A stretch of DNA of 64,000 nucleotides from Xylanimonas cellulosilytica DSM 15894. GTDB taxonomy: Bacteria > Actinomycetota > Actinomycetes > Actinomycetales > Cellulomonadaceae. The stretch is from positions 2,666,001 to 2,730,000 of the forward strand of contig NC_013530.1 in NCBI RefSeq assembly GCF_000024965.1. The letters run 5' to 3'. Both the position numbers and the translations under genes were made by a program. The notes under the pieces were generated by a model, which searched no databases, was not told the origin of the DNA, and saw only the letters and a program-made list of their open reading frames with translations. This document shows, in pieces, positions 51,913 to 59,938 of the stretch. Position 1 is the stretch's first letter, and the number at the start of each line of letters is the position of its first letter.

Positions 51913-52518
51913 GTGACGGAACGCGAGACACGCATCTGCGTCGTCGGGGACGAGCTGAGCGTGGGTGTCGGTGACCCGCGCGCCCTCGGGTGGGTGGGCC
52001 GCGTCATGGCCCGGTCGCGCTTCGAGCGGCCCGCGATGCACTTCACGCTCGCGGTGCCGGGCGAGACGACGTCGGGCCTCGGGGCGCGATGGGAGGCCGA
52101 GACGGTCCCCCGGTTCGGGCGGGAGACCGAGAACCGGCTGGTGATAGCGCTCGGCCGGCACGACGTCACGGCGGGGCTGTCGATCGCCCGCTCCCGTCTC
52201 AACCTCGCCAACATCCTCGACGTCGCCGCGAGCGCCCAGGTGCAGTGCTTCGTCGTCGGGCCGCCGCCGGGGAACCCGGTCGACGGCGCGGCCATCGAGG
52301 ACCTCTCGGACGCCTTCGCCGACGTCGCCTCGCGGCGTCGGGTGCCGTACGTGGACACGTACACGCCGCTGGCGCAGCACGAGCAGTGGCTGGCCGACCT
52401 CGCACAGAACGGGTCCCTGTACCCGGGCCAGGCCGGCTACGGCCTCATGGCCTGGCTGGTGCTGCACACGGGCTGGCACGCCTGGCTGGGCCTCCCCGAC
52501 CAACAGTCCGCGGGCTGA
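51913..52518 (+). CDS. SGNH/GDSL hydrolase-like protein lacking the usual nucleophile
   Basis: 201 residues with the overall order of an SGNH hydrolase: block I VVGDELSVGVGDPRALGW near the N-terminus, then PGETTSGLGARW, LVIALGRHDV and a C-terminal YPGQAGYGLMAW. Block I has Glu where the catalytic Ser of GDS normally sits, and the C-terminal DxxH motif is replaced by GYG. It may be non-catalytic, or use another residue. GTG start at 51913 with GGGAG upstream. Its last codons lie in a repeat. Confidence 0.7.
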   Translation: MTERETRICVVGDELSVGVGDPRALGWVGRVMARSRFERPAMHFTLAVPGETTSGLGARWEAETVPRFGRETENRLVIALGRHDVTAGLSIARSRLNLANILDVAASAQVQCFVVGPPPGNPVDGAAIEDLSDAFADVASRRRVPYVDTYTPLAQHEQWLADLAQNGSLYPGQAGYGLMAWLVLHTGWHAWLGLPDQQSAG

Positions 52519-52587
52519 GCCGGAGCGCAGCGGAGGGTGGAGGCCGAGGGACGAGGCATCCGCCCGCAGCGGAGCGCAGGCTCAGTC

Positions 52588-52637
52588 CGACCACAAGCAC
52601 GCGGGCTGAGCCCGACCACAAGCACGCGGGCTGAGCC
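52588..52637. repeat. 25-bp perfect tandem repeat x2 after the SGNH-like gene
   Basis: Two exact copies of a 25-bp unit beginning CGACCACAAGCACGCG and ending GGCTGAGCC (52588-52612, 52613-52637). The last 12 bases of the unit also occur at 52509-52520, spanning the SGNH-like stop codon. The surrounding 190 bp contains further AGCGCAGCGGA words. No gene is seen here. Confidence 0.85.
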
Positions 52638-52711
52638 ACAGCGGTTCGCTGGCAGCGGTGCGGCTGTGGGAACATGGACCGTTATCCGTCCACCATCATG
52701 TGGGAGCAGTC

Positions 52712-52786
52712 ATGAGCAAGCGCGGTCGTAAGCGTCGGTCCCGTAAGGGCAACGGCGCCAACCACGGCAAGCGTCCTAACGCCTGA
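52712..52786 (+). CDS. Ribosomal protein bL37, 24 residues
   Basis: Very small, highly basic protein MSKRGRKRRSRKGNGANHGK followed by RPNA. It matches the actinobacterial bL37 (AURKAIP1/COX24-domain) seen in mycobacterial large subunits. The ATG at 52712 follows GGGAG five bases upstream. It lies beside the rsrA/sigR pair, its usual neighbourhood in Actinobacteria. A strong hairpin follows. Confidence 0.92.
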   Translation: MSKRGRKRRSRKGNGANHGKRPNA

Positions 52787-52808
52787 GACGTAGCAGGCAC
52801 CGGACGCA

Positions 52809-52847
52809 CGAGAGGCCGCGGCCCCGACAGGGGACCGCGGCCTCTCG
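52809..52847. terminator. Bidirectional hairpin between bL37 and the anti-sigma gene
   Basis: A 17-bp stem (CGAGAGGCCGCGGCCCC against its complement with one bulged A) encloses a short loop, 22 bp after the bL37 stop and 12 bp before the rsrA-like stop on the other strand. No T tract. Confidence 0.75.
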
Positions 52848-52858
52848 CATGCTCCAGG

Positions 52859-53125
52859 TCAGCGGGTGGTCATCACCGTGAGCTGCGTGTGGATGCGCAG
52901 GCGCAGCGCCTCGGGCGCGCGCTCGGCGCAGGAGCGCTTCACGAGCTGCTTGACCAGCTCCTCGGCGCTGAGCTCGGCCAGGCAGGGCGTGCAGTGCGCG
53001 AGGTGGTCGCGCATGCGCTGCTCGTCGGCCGGGGTCATCTCCGAGTCGAGGTACTCGTACAGGTGCACCAGGGCGTGCTCGCACTCGCCCTCGCCGGTGA
53101 CGTCGTGCGGGATCGGCTCGCTCAC
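52859..53125 (-). CDS. rsrA: RsrA-like zinc anti-sigma factor (mycothiol/disulfide stress)
   Basis: 88 residues. Contains the zinc motif HxxxCxxC (His41, Cys45, Cys48) plus Cys15 and Cys66, the pattern of redox-switch anti-sigma factors: oxidation forms a disulfide, releases zinc and frees the sigma factor. It starts 13 bp after the sigR-like stop, as in known sigR-rsrA or sigH-rshA operons. Transcribed with the sigma gene. Confidence 0.92.
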   Translation of the reverse strand: MSEPIPHDVTGEGECEHALVHLYEYLDSEMTPADEQRMRDHLAHCTPCLAELSAEELVKQLVKRSCAERAPEALRLRIHTQLTVMTTR

Positions 53126-53138
53126 TTCGTGCCCTCGC

Positions 53139-53819
53139 TCACTTGGAACCTCCGTGCGCTTGCACCGGGTCGCTCGCCGGGACCAGGCCCCGCTCCACCG
53201 CGTAGTCGGCGAGCAGGTCGCGGAGCTGCTTGCGCCCGCGGTGCAACCGGGACATCACCGTCCCGATCGGGGTGCCCATGATCTCGGCGATCTCCTTGTA
53301 GGGAAAACCTTCGACGTCGGCGTAGTAGACGACCATGCGGCGGTCTTCGGGCAACGCCGCCAGGGCGCGCTTCACGTCGGAGTCCGGCAGGTGGTCCAGC
53401 GCCTCGACCTCGGCGGAGCGCAGGCCCTGCGAGGTGTGCGACGCCGCGCGGGCGATCTGCCAGTCCTCGACGTCCTCGGCCTGGGACTGCTGCGGTTCGC
53501 GCTGCTTCTTGCGGTACGTGTTGATGAACGTGTTGGTGAGGATGCGGTACAGCCACGCCTTGAGGTTGGTGCCCGGCCGGTACTGGTGGAACGCGGCGAA
53601 CGCCTTCGCGAAGGTCTCCTGCACCAGGTCCTCGGCGTCCGCGGGGTTGCGCGTCATGCGCAGCGCGGCGGAGTAGAGCTGGTCGAGGTGCTGCAGCGCG
53701 TCGCGCTCGAAGCGGGCGGCGCGGGCGGCCGGGTCCTCGTGCTGCGGGGCGCGGGCGGTCCCGTCGTCGTCGGCGGCGGCAACGTCATCGGCGGGCAGGC
53801 CCGTGGGATCCTCGCTCAT
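53139..53819 (-). CDS. sigR: ECF sigma factor SigR/SigH (thiol-oxidative stress)
   Basis: 226 residues from the ATG at 53819 ([12 protein letters not shown]). Region 2 ([34 protein letters not shown]) and region 4 ([44 protein letters not shown]) match SigR/SigH. Two further in-frame ATGs, 53951 and 53975, would add 44 or 52 residues ([17 protein letters not shown]...). A promoter of the sigma-R type lies just upstream of them, so a long isoform is likely under stress. A separate TAGGCT -10 at 53833-53828 could feed the short form. Confidence 0.94.
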   Translation of the reverse strand: MSEDPTGLPADDVAAADDDGTARAPQHEDPAARAARFERDALQHLDQLYSAALRMTRNPADAEDLVQETFAKAFAAFHQYRPGTNLKAWLYRILTNTFINTYRKKQREPQQSQAEDVEDWQIARAASHTSQGLRSAEVEALDHLPDSDVKRALAALPEDRRMVVYYADVEGFPYKEIAEIMGTPIGTVMSRLHRGRKQLRDLLADYAVERGLVPASDPVQAHGGSK

Positions 53820-53985
53820 CGGGGCCGAGCCTAGTCCCTGACCGATCGCCGTGACGGGCCAGGCGCCCGCGGGCGGGGCCGCCTTGGTGACGCCGTCGAC
53901 GTGCGACGGGAGCGCGAACAGCGGCACGTCCTCGACCAGGGCGGCGTTCATCGGAGGGCTCGGTGCGTACGACATCGTCCAGGGG

Positions 53986-54012
53986 AACGCCGCGACCGGC
54001 CGGATGCATTCC
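53986..54012 (-). promoter_or_regulatory. Sigma-R-type promoter (GGAAT-N19-GTT) upstream of sigR
   Basis: On the minus strand GGAAT (54012-54008), a 19-bp spacer and GTT (53988-53986) match the known sigma-R/SigH consensus GGAAT-N18/19-GTT exactly. Transcription would start near 53979, a few bases before the in-frame ATG at 53975 and 28 before that at 53951. This predicts autoregulation. Confidence 0.75.
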
Positions 54013-54038
54013 CGCGCCGCCGGTGGAATGGTGGAGCC

Positions 54039-54515
54039 ATGCTGCTGCGTCGCGTCGCCCGTCCCCTGCTGGCCGCACCCTTCGTGTTCGACGGCGTGCA
54101 GGCGGCCCTGCATCCTGCCGAGCACGTCGCGGCGGCGCGCGGGCTGACCGACCAGGTCACCGACCGCGTCGGGGTCAAGCGGCTGACCGACCAGCAGCTC
54201 ACCCTCGCGGTGCGCGCGCACGGCGGGCTGACGGCGGCGCTCGGCGTCGCGCTGGCGGCCGGGTTCTTCCCGCGCCTCGCGTCGCTGAACCTGGCCGCCC
54301 TGACCGTGCCCCTCGCCGTCGTGCACCAGCCGTTCGCGGCGAAGGGTGCCGAACGCACGGAGAAGACCGGGCGGTTCGTCCGCGCGGCCGGGTACGTCGG
54401 GGCCGCGCTCATCGCCGGGGTCGACACCGAGGGCAGGCCCGGGGTGTCGTGGCGGGTGGGCCAGGCGCGCAAGAAGGCGGTGGCCAAGGTCGAGTCGGTG
54501 CGGGAGAACCACTGA
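54039..54515 (+). CDS. DoxX family membrane protein
   Basis: 158 residues with about four hydrophobic segments and the DoxX-type start [25 protein letters not shown], plus LRAHGG-like [30 protein letters not shown]. DoxX proteins are linked to thiol and oxidative-stress complexes in mycobacteria. It is divergent from sigR-like (about 64 bp between the nearest starts), so a link with that stress response is plausible. ATG at 54039 after GGTGGAG. Confidence 0.82.
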   Translation: MLLRRVARPLLAAPFVFDGVQAALHPAEHVAAARGLTDQVTDRVGVKRLTDQQLTLAVRAHGGLTAALGVALAAGFFPRLASLNLAALTVPLAVVHQPFAAKGAERTEKTGRFVRAAGYVGAALIAGVDTEGRPGVSWRVGQARKKAVAKVESVRENH

Positions 54516-54566
54516 GCGCCGGTCGAGCGGGCCGCGCCAGAGCGCGCGCCCGATAACCTGGGGCGC

Positions 54567-55901
54567 ATGACGTCGCCCTCCCCCGCCGATCTCGCCGCCG
54601 CCTCCGCCTGGGAGGCGCCGCTCGCCTCCGGACCGCTGGACGCGAGCGTCGAGATCCCCGGGTCGAAGTCGCTGACCAACCGCCTGCTCGTGCTCGCCGC
54701 CCTCGCGGACGGCCCGGGCGTGCTGCGCGGGGCGTTGCGCTCGCGCGACGCGGACCTCATGATCGGGGCGCTGCGCTCGCTCGGCGTGCGGATCGAGGAG
54801 GGCGACGCCCCCTCGACCCTCCATGTGACCCCCGGCCCGCTGACCGGCGACGTCGACATCGACTGCGGCCTGGCCGGCACCGTGATGCGCTTCCTGCCGC
54901 CCGTCGCGGCCCTGGCCGCGGGCCCGGTCCGGTTCGACGGCGACCCGCACGCCCGCGTCCGGCCCATGCGGCCCGTGCTCGCGGCGCTGGCCGCCCTCGG
55001 CGTGGAGATCACGAGGACCGACGACGCAGGGCCCGACGACGCAGGGCGTGCCGGGCCGCCGTCTCACCTGCCGTTCACGGTCGGCGGCCGAGGCGGGCTG
55101 CGCGGCGGGCAGGTCGACGTCGATGCCTCGGCGTCGTCGCAGTTCGTCTCGGGTCTGCTGCTGGCGGCCGCCCGGTTCGACGAAGGGCTCTCGCTGCGGC
55201 ACATCGGCACCACGCTGCCGAGCGTGCCCCACATCGAGATGACGGTGGCCACGCTGCGCGAGGTCGGCGTCGTCGTCGACGACTCCCGCGACGGCATCTG
55301 GGTGGTGGAGCCGGGTCCGATCGCCGCGCGCGACGTGCGCGTCGAGCCAGACCTGTCCAACGCCGCCCCGTTCCTGGCCGCCGCGCTGGTGGCGGGCGGC
55401 TCGGTGTCCGTGCCGGGGTGGCCGACGACGACGACGCAGCCGGGGGCGCTCGTCCCGGGCCTGCTCGAGCGCATGGGCGGGACGGCGTCGCTGTCCGACG
55501 GCGTCCTGACCGTGACCGGCGACGGCACGATCCACGGCATCGACGTGGACCTGCACGCCGCGGGCGAGCTCGCGCCGACCTTCGCCGCCCTCGCGGCCCT
55601 GGCCGACTCCCCCAGCCGTCTGCGCGGGATCGCGCACCTGCGCGGGCACGAGACCGACCGCCTGGCGGCCCTCGCCACCGAGATCACGCGGCTGGGCGGG
55701 CAGGCGGAGGAGACCCGGGACGGCCTGGTCATCACCCCGCGCCCGCTGCACGGCGGCCTCTGGCACACCTACGCCGACCACCGCATGGCCACGTCAGGAG
55801 CCCTCCTGGCCCTGGCGACCCCGGACGTCCTCGTCGAGGACGTCGAGACCACCGCCAAGACGCTCCCGGACTTCACCTCCCTCTGGCAGGCGATCCTCTG
55901 A
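54567..55901 (+). CDS. aroA: 3-phosphoshikimate 1-carboxyvinyltransferase (EPSP synthase)
   Basis: Sixth step of the shikimate pathway, 444 residues. The substrate-binding [15 protein letters not shown] (about 32-46), GLAGTVMRF, and [16 protein letters not shown] [16 protein letters not shown] are present. ATG at 54567 lies eight bases after TAACCT, a possible -10 for leaderless transcription. First of the aroA-rsgA-hisN run next to sigR, a common actinobacterial order. Confidence 0.96.
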   Translation: MTSPSPADLAAASAWEAPLASGPLDASVEIPGSKSLTNRLLVLAALADGPGVLRGALRSRDADLMIGALRSLGVRIEEGDAPSTLHVTPGPLTGDVDIDCGLAGTVMRFLPPVAALAAGPVRFDGDPHARVRPMRPVLAALAALGVEITRTDDAGPDDAGRAGPPSHLPFTVGGRGGLRGGQVDVDASASSQFVSGLLLAAARFDEGLSLRHIGTTLPSVPHIEMTVATLREVGVVVDDSRDGIWVVEPGPIAARDVRVEPDLSNAAPFLAAALVAGGSVSVPGWPTTTTQPGALVPGLLERMGGTASLSDGVLTVTGDGTIHGIDVDLHAAGELAPTFAALAALADSPSRLRGIAHLRGHETDRLAALATEITRLGGQAEETRDGLVITPRPLHGGLWHTYADHRMATSGALLALATPDVLVEDVETTAKTLPDFTSLWQAIL

Positions 55902-55932
55902 TGCGGGCCCTGGCCGGCCGCAGGGGGCGCTG

Positions 55933-57039
55933 ATGGCGCGCGACGAGTACGCGCGGTTCGACCGGCCCTCGAAGCACGGGAGCCGGGCGCGGACCAAGCA
56001 GCGGCCTGAGCACGCCGACGCGCTGGCCGGGTTCGTGACGGGGGTCGACCGGGGGCGGTACACGCTGCTGCTCGCCGAGGGCACGGCCGACGAGCGCGTC
56101 GTCCTCGCGATGAAGGCGCGCGAGCTCGCCCGCACGCGCGTCGTCGTCGGGGACCGCGTCGACGTCGTCGGCGACACCACCGGCGGCAAGGACTCGCTGG
56201 CGCGCATCGTGCGGATCGCCGAGCGGACCTCCGTGCTGCGGCGCACGGCCGACGACACCGACCCGTACGAGCGCATCGTCGTCGCGAACGCCGACCAGCT
56301 CGTCATCGTCACCGCGCTGGCCCAGCCCGAGCCACGCACCGGCATGATCGACCGTGCGGCCGTCGCGGCGTACGACGCCGGGATGGACGTGCTGCTGTGC
56401 CTGACGAAGGCCGACCTCGCGTCGGCGGACGAGCTGCGCGGGCTGTACGAGCCGCTGGGCGTCCAGGTGGTGGTGACGTGGCCCGCGGCGGGAGCCGACG
56501 CGGCACGAGTCGACGCAGCCGACGCGGCGGGGGCGCGCCCGACCGGCCGGACGCTCGACCCCGCGAGCGTCGAGGACGTGCGCGACCACCTGCGCGGCCG
56601 GGTGTCCGTGCTGCTCGGCCACTCCGGCGTCGGCAAGTCGACCCTGGTCAACGCCCTCGTCCCGGGCGCCCGGCGGGTGACGGGGCACGTGAACGACGTC
56701 ACCGGGCGCGGGCGGCACACCTCGACGTCGGCGGTCGCGCTGCGGCTGCCGCGCCCCGACGGCACGGGCGGCGAGGGGTGGGTCGTGGACACCCCCGGCG
56801 TGCGCTCCCTCGGGCTCGCGCACGTCCAGGTCGAGCACGTCCTGGCCGCGTTCGAGGACCTCGACGAGGCCGCCACGGACTGCCCGCGCGGCTGCACGCA
56901 CCTGGCCGACGCCCCCGACTGCGCGCTTGACGAGTGGATCGCCGCCTCACCCGACGACGAGACGCGGGCGACACGCGAGGCCCGGCTGGCGAGCTTCCGC
57001 CGCGTCCTGGCCTCGCGCACCGCTAGCGTGGGGGCGTGA
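55933..57039 (+). CDS. rsgA: Ribosome small subunit-dependent GTPase A
   Basis: 368-residue circularly permuted GTPase that checks the 30S subunit late in assembly. G4 (LLCLTKADLAS) comes before G1 (GHSGVGKSTLVN) and G3 (DTPGVRSLG), after an N-terminal OB fold. The C-terminal zinc knuckle is DCPRGCTHLADAPDCAL. Its stop overlaps the hisN start by 4 bp. Confidence 0.95.
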   Translation: MARDEYARFDRPSKHGSRARTKQRPEHADALAGFVTGVDRGRYTLLLAEGTADERVVLAMKARELARTRVVVGDRVDVVGDTTGGKDSLARIVRIAERTSVLRRTADDTDPYERIVVANADQLVIVTALAQPEPRTGMIDRAAVAAYDAGMDVLLCLTKADLASADELRGLYEPLGVQVVVTWPAAGADAARVDAADAAGARPTGRTLDPASVEDVRDHLRGRVSVLLGHSGVGKSTLVNALVPGARRVTGHVNDVTGRGRHTSTSAVALRLPRPDGTGGEGWVVDTPGVRSLGLAHVQVEHVLAAFEDLDEAATDCPRGCTHLADAPDCALDEWIAASPDDETRATREARLASFRRVLASRTASVGA

Positions 57040-57818
57040 ACCGCACCTACGAGGACGATCTGCGCCTCGCGCACGTCATCGCCGACCAGGTCGACGCGCT
57101 GACCATGGAGCGTTTCCGCGCGCTCGACCTGCACGTCGAGACGAAGCCGGACAACACCCCCGTCACCGACGCCGACCGCGCCGCGGAGGAGTTCATCCGC
57201 GGGCAGCTCAAGCGGGCCCGCACGCGCGACGCCGTCGTCGGCGAGGAGTACGGCGCGGCCGGCAACGGGTCCCGGCGCTGGATCGTCGACCCGATCGACG
57301 GGACGAAGAACTTCGTGCGCGGCGTGCCCGTGTGGGCCACGCTCATCGCCCTGGCCGAGGGCGAGGAGGTCGTCATGGGCCTGGTGTCCGCGCCGGCGCT
57401 CGGGCGGCGCTGGTGGGCCGCCAAGGGCTCGGGGGCGTGGACCGGGCGGTCGCTCTCCTCGGCATCCCGGCTCTCCGTGTCCGGCGTGACCACGCTCGAG
57501 GACGCCTCGTTCTCCTACTCCTCGCTCGACGGGTGGGAGGAACGCGACAAGCTCGACGGGTTCCTGGACCTGACGCGCCGCTGCTACCGCACGCGCGGGT
57601 TCGGCGACTTCTGGTCGTACATGCTCGTCGCCGAGGGCGCCGCCGACCTCGCGGCCGAGCCCGAGCTCGAGGTCTACGACATGGCCGCCCTCGTGCCCAT
57701 CGTCACCGAGGCGGGCGGCCGCTTCACGTCGCTGGACGGCGCCCCAGGCCCGTGGGGCGGCAACGCGGTGGCCACGAACGGCCACCTGCACGCGGAGGCC
57801 CTGGTCTACCTCGGCTGA
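57036..57818 (+). CDS. hisN: Histidinol-phosphatase of the inositol monophosphatase family
   Basis: 260 residues. IMPase motifs: GEEYG (metal Glu), DPIDGTKNFVRG (residues about 88-99) and the later VYDMAALVPIVTEAGGRFT. In Actinobacteria the member next to aroA-rsgA is HisN, dephosphorylating histidinol phosphate; a general inositol-phosphate phosphatase is the alternative. GTG start at 57036 coupled to rsgA. Confidence 0.88.
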   Translation: MNRTYEDDLRLAHVIADQVDALTMERFRALDLHVETKPDNTPVTDADRAAEEFIRGQLKRARTRDAVVGEEYGAAGNGSRRWIVDPIDGTKNFVRGVPVWATLIALAEGEEVVMGLVSAPALGRRWWAAKGSGAWTGRSLSSASRLSVSGVTTLEDASFSYSSLDGWEERDKLDGFLDLTRRCYRTRGFGDFWSYMLVAEGAADLAAEPELEVYDMAALVPIVTEAGGRFTSLDGAPGPWGGNAVATNGHLHAEALVYLG

Positions 57819-57851
57819 GCGTCGTCGACCTCGGGTGTCGACGTAGCGTCG

Positions 57852-58364
57852 TCAGGCGCGCGGGATCGCTCGCAGCTCCGTCGGGTCGTACCAGAGCAGG
57901 TCGCGGTCGGTGACGCGCTGGATCGCGTCGTCCAGGGCGGCGTCCGCGTCCGGCCCGTCGCTCACCGCCAGGTCGAGCACGTCCTGGATGTCCGACGCCG
58001 CGGTCGGCTCGTCCACGTGCACGGCGACCAGCGGGGTCGCGGGGACGTCGGCGACCAGCCGCACCTGGGACGCCGCCCCGTCGCCGTCGTGCGCGGTGAG
58101 GGCGACGTCGTCCGGCACCTCGACGGTGACGACCGCCCGCAGCGGGATGGCACCGTGCGCGCCGGCGATCAGCAGCAGCGAGTCGTGGGCGGCCGCGAGG
58201 AACGCGTGCCACTCGAGTCCTTCGTCGTCCTCGTCCGGGAGCGACGACGCCAGCGACGTCGTCACCGCGTGGGCGTGCCGGCCGGGGACTGTCCAGGTGG
58301 CGGTGGTTGCCGTGACGACGGCGGAGTCCAGCTCGTCGAGCGTGGCGGGCACGTAGAGGCGCAT
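57852..58364 (-). CDS. DUF6912-like protein, function unknown
   Basis: 170 residues, beginning MRLYVPATLDELDS and ending DRDLLWYDPTELRAI, a pattern conserved in Actinobacteria (DUF6912-type). Soluble, acidic, no membrane segment or known catalytic motif. The ATG at 58364 has GGAG three bases upstream. It converges with hisN and stands alone between hisN and the GPH transporter. Confidence 0.72.
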   Translation of the reverse strand: MRLYVPATLDELDSAVVTATTATWTVPGRHAHAVTTSLASSLPDEDDEGLEWHAFLAAAHDSLLLIAGAHGAIPLRAVVTVEVPDDVALTAHDGDGAASQVRLVADVPATPLVAVHVDEPTAASDIQDVLDLAVSDGPDADAALDDAIQRVTDRDLLWYDPTELRAIPRA

Positions 58365-58389
58365 GGCTCCATAGTGCCCGAGCGCACGG

Positions 58390-59832
58390 TCAGGCGAGCG
58401 CTGGGTCGGTCGTGGCGCGCGCCTCGATCTCGGCGTTCATCTCGGTGAGGCGCTCGTCGGTGAGGTCGTAGCGGCTGATGATCACCATCGCGACGACCAG
58501 CAGCGCGGCCGGGATCACGGAGACCAGCCACAGGATGCCCTGGGTTGCGGTCTCCGACTGCCGGTCGAGCTCCGAGCGGTAGTCCGACAGCGAGAGCACC
58601 AGGCCGGGGACGACGCCGCCCAGCGCCATGCCCGCCTTGAAGAAGATGCCGGTCAGGGCGTTGACGATGCCGGAGATGCGCCGGCCGGAGCGCCACTCGC
58701 CGTAGGACACGACCTCGGGGATGAGCGACCACATGTACCCGGTCGCGACGATGACGCCGGTCGAGCGGATGAACTGCGCGGTCATCACCAGCCCGACGTG
58801 GTCGGCCGGGTCCGGGATGAGGTAGAGCAGCGCGAGGCCGACGATGCCGATCGACAGGAACGCGATGAACAGCGCCTTCTTGCCGATCCAGCGCTTGATG
58901 CGCGGCACCAGCGGCAGGAACAGGAAGGCCGGCAGCACACCCAGGGCGTTGAACCACTGCACCGCGTCCGGCGCCCGCACGACGTCGTTCATGTAGTACG
59001 CGGCTCCGGCGTTGCCGACCGACATCATGGCGAACGCGGTGATGAAGAAGAACGCGACGACGCGCAGCGGGCGGTTGCGCTTGAACTCGGTGACCAGGTC
59101 GGTGACCTTCACCTGCTCGGCGGCGGCGTCGTCCATGACGACCCGCTCCTTGGTCTGCGTGAAGGTGAAGATCAGCACCGCGAGCCCGATCGCGGCGTAG
59201 ATCGACATCGTGGTGAGCCAGCCGCTCGCGCTCTGCGGGGTGTCCCAGCGGCCGTCCGCCGAGAAGACCTTGACGAGCACCGGCACGCCGAACGCGACGG
59301 CGAGGCCGCCGATGTTCGCGAGGAACATGCGGGTGGTGGTCAGCACGGAGATCTCGTCGTTGTCCCGCGTGAGGCTCGAGTTCAGCGCACCGTAGGGGAC
59401 GTTGAGCAGCGTGTAGAGCATCGACAGGCCCACGTAGGTGACGTACGCGTAGAGCAGGGAGCCCGACATGCCCGTCCAGAACACCAGCACGGCCAGCGCG
59501 GACAGCGGGATGCCGGCGAGCACCAGCCAGCCGCGGTAGCGCCCCCAGCGCGTGGTGTTCTTGTCGACGATCGTGCCGACGATCGGGTCCCACACGACGT
59601 CGACGAGGCGCACCGCGAGGAACATCGTGGCGGCGGCACCGGCCGACAGCCCGAAGACCTCCGTGTAGAAGAAGAGGAGGTACGTCGAGACCGTGTTGTA
59701 GATGAGGTTCTGTGCCAGGTCGCCCGAGCCGAAGCCGATGCGCTGCATCCAGGACAGCTTGTAGAACCCCTGCGCCTCGCCCGGTGCGGCGCTGGAGGCA
59801 GCGCTCCCAGGCCGGTCGATCGTCGTGCTCAT
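58390..59832 (-). CDS. GPH-family sugar:cation symporter (MFS)
   Basis: 480 residues with about 12 membrane helices. N-terminal SWMQRIGFGSGDLAQNLIYNTVSTYLLFFYTEVFGLSA and VVWDPIVGTIVDKN...RWGRYRGW are typical of glycoside-pentoside-hexuronide transporters such as XylP or MelB. The substrate may be a xyloside or other oligosaccharide, given the xylanase, but no glycosidase lies nearby. The ATG at 59832 follows a GAGGGGGG site; longer in-frame readings run into the next gene. Confidence 0.87.
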   Translation of the reverse strand: MSTTIDRPGSAASSAAPGEAQGFYKLSWMQRIGFGSGDLAQNLIYNTVSTYLLFFYTEVFGLSAGAAATMFLAVRLVDVVWDPIVGTIVDKNTTRWGRYRGWLVLAGIPLSALAVLVFWTGMSGSLLYAYVTYVGLSMLYTLLNVPYGALNSSLTRDNDEISVLTTTRMFLANIGGLAVAFGVPVLVKVFSADGRWDTPQSASGWLTTMSIYAAIGLAVLIFTFTQTKERVVMDDAAAEQVKVTDLVTEFKRNRPLRVVAFFFITAFAMMSVGNAGAAYYMNDVVRAPDAVQWFNALGVLPAFLFLPLVPRIKRWIGKKALFIAFLSIGIVGLALLYLIPDPADHVGLVMTAQFIRSTGVIVATGYMWSLIPEVVSYGEWRSGRRISGIVNALTGIFFKAGMALGGVVPGLVLSLSDYRSELDRQSETATQGILWLVSVIPAALLVVAMVIISRYDLTDERLTEMNAEIEARATTDPALA

Positions 59833-59938
59833 CGTCGTGGAACCCCCCTCGTGACGGGCGACCCGTCCCGCGGGCCCCATCAAGGGTGCGCCAGGTTCGC
59901 GGTCTGACCACGCCACGAGGGGCGGTTTGTGGCGAAGG

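Noticed and set aside
52519-52711. CRISPR array at the 25-bp repeats
   Set aside because: The units are directly adjacent with no unique spacers, and no cas genes are present.
53139-55781. An 880-residue extension of the SigR frame
   Set aside because: Beyond about 53975 it reads antisense through doxX and aroA, which have strong motifs; only the first 44-52 residues are plausible.
57852-58364. DUF6912-like gene as part of the hisN operon
   Set aside because: It is on the opposite strand and convergent with hisN.
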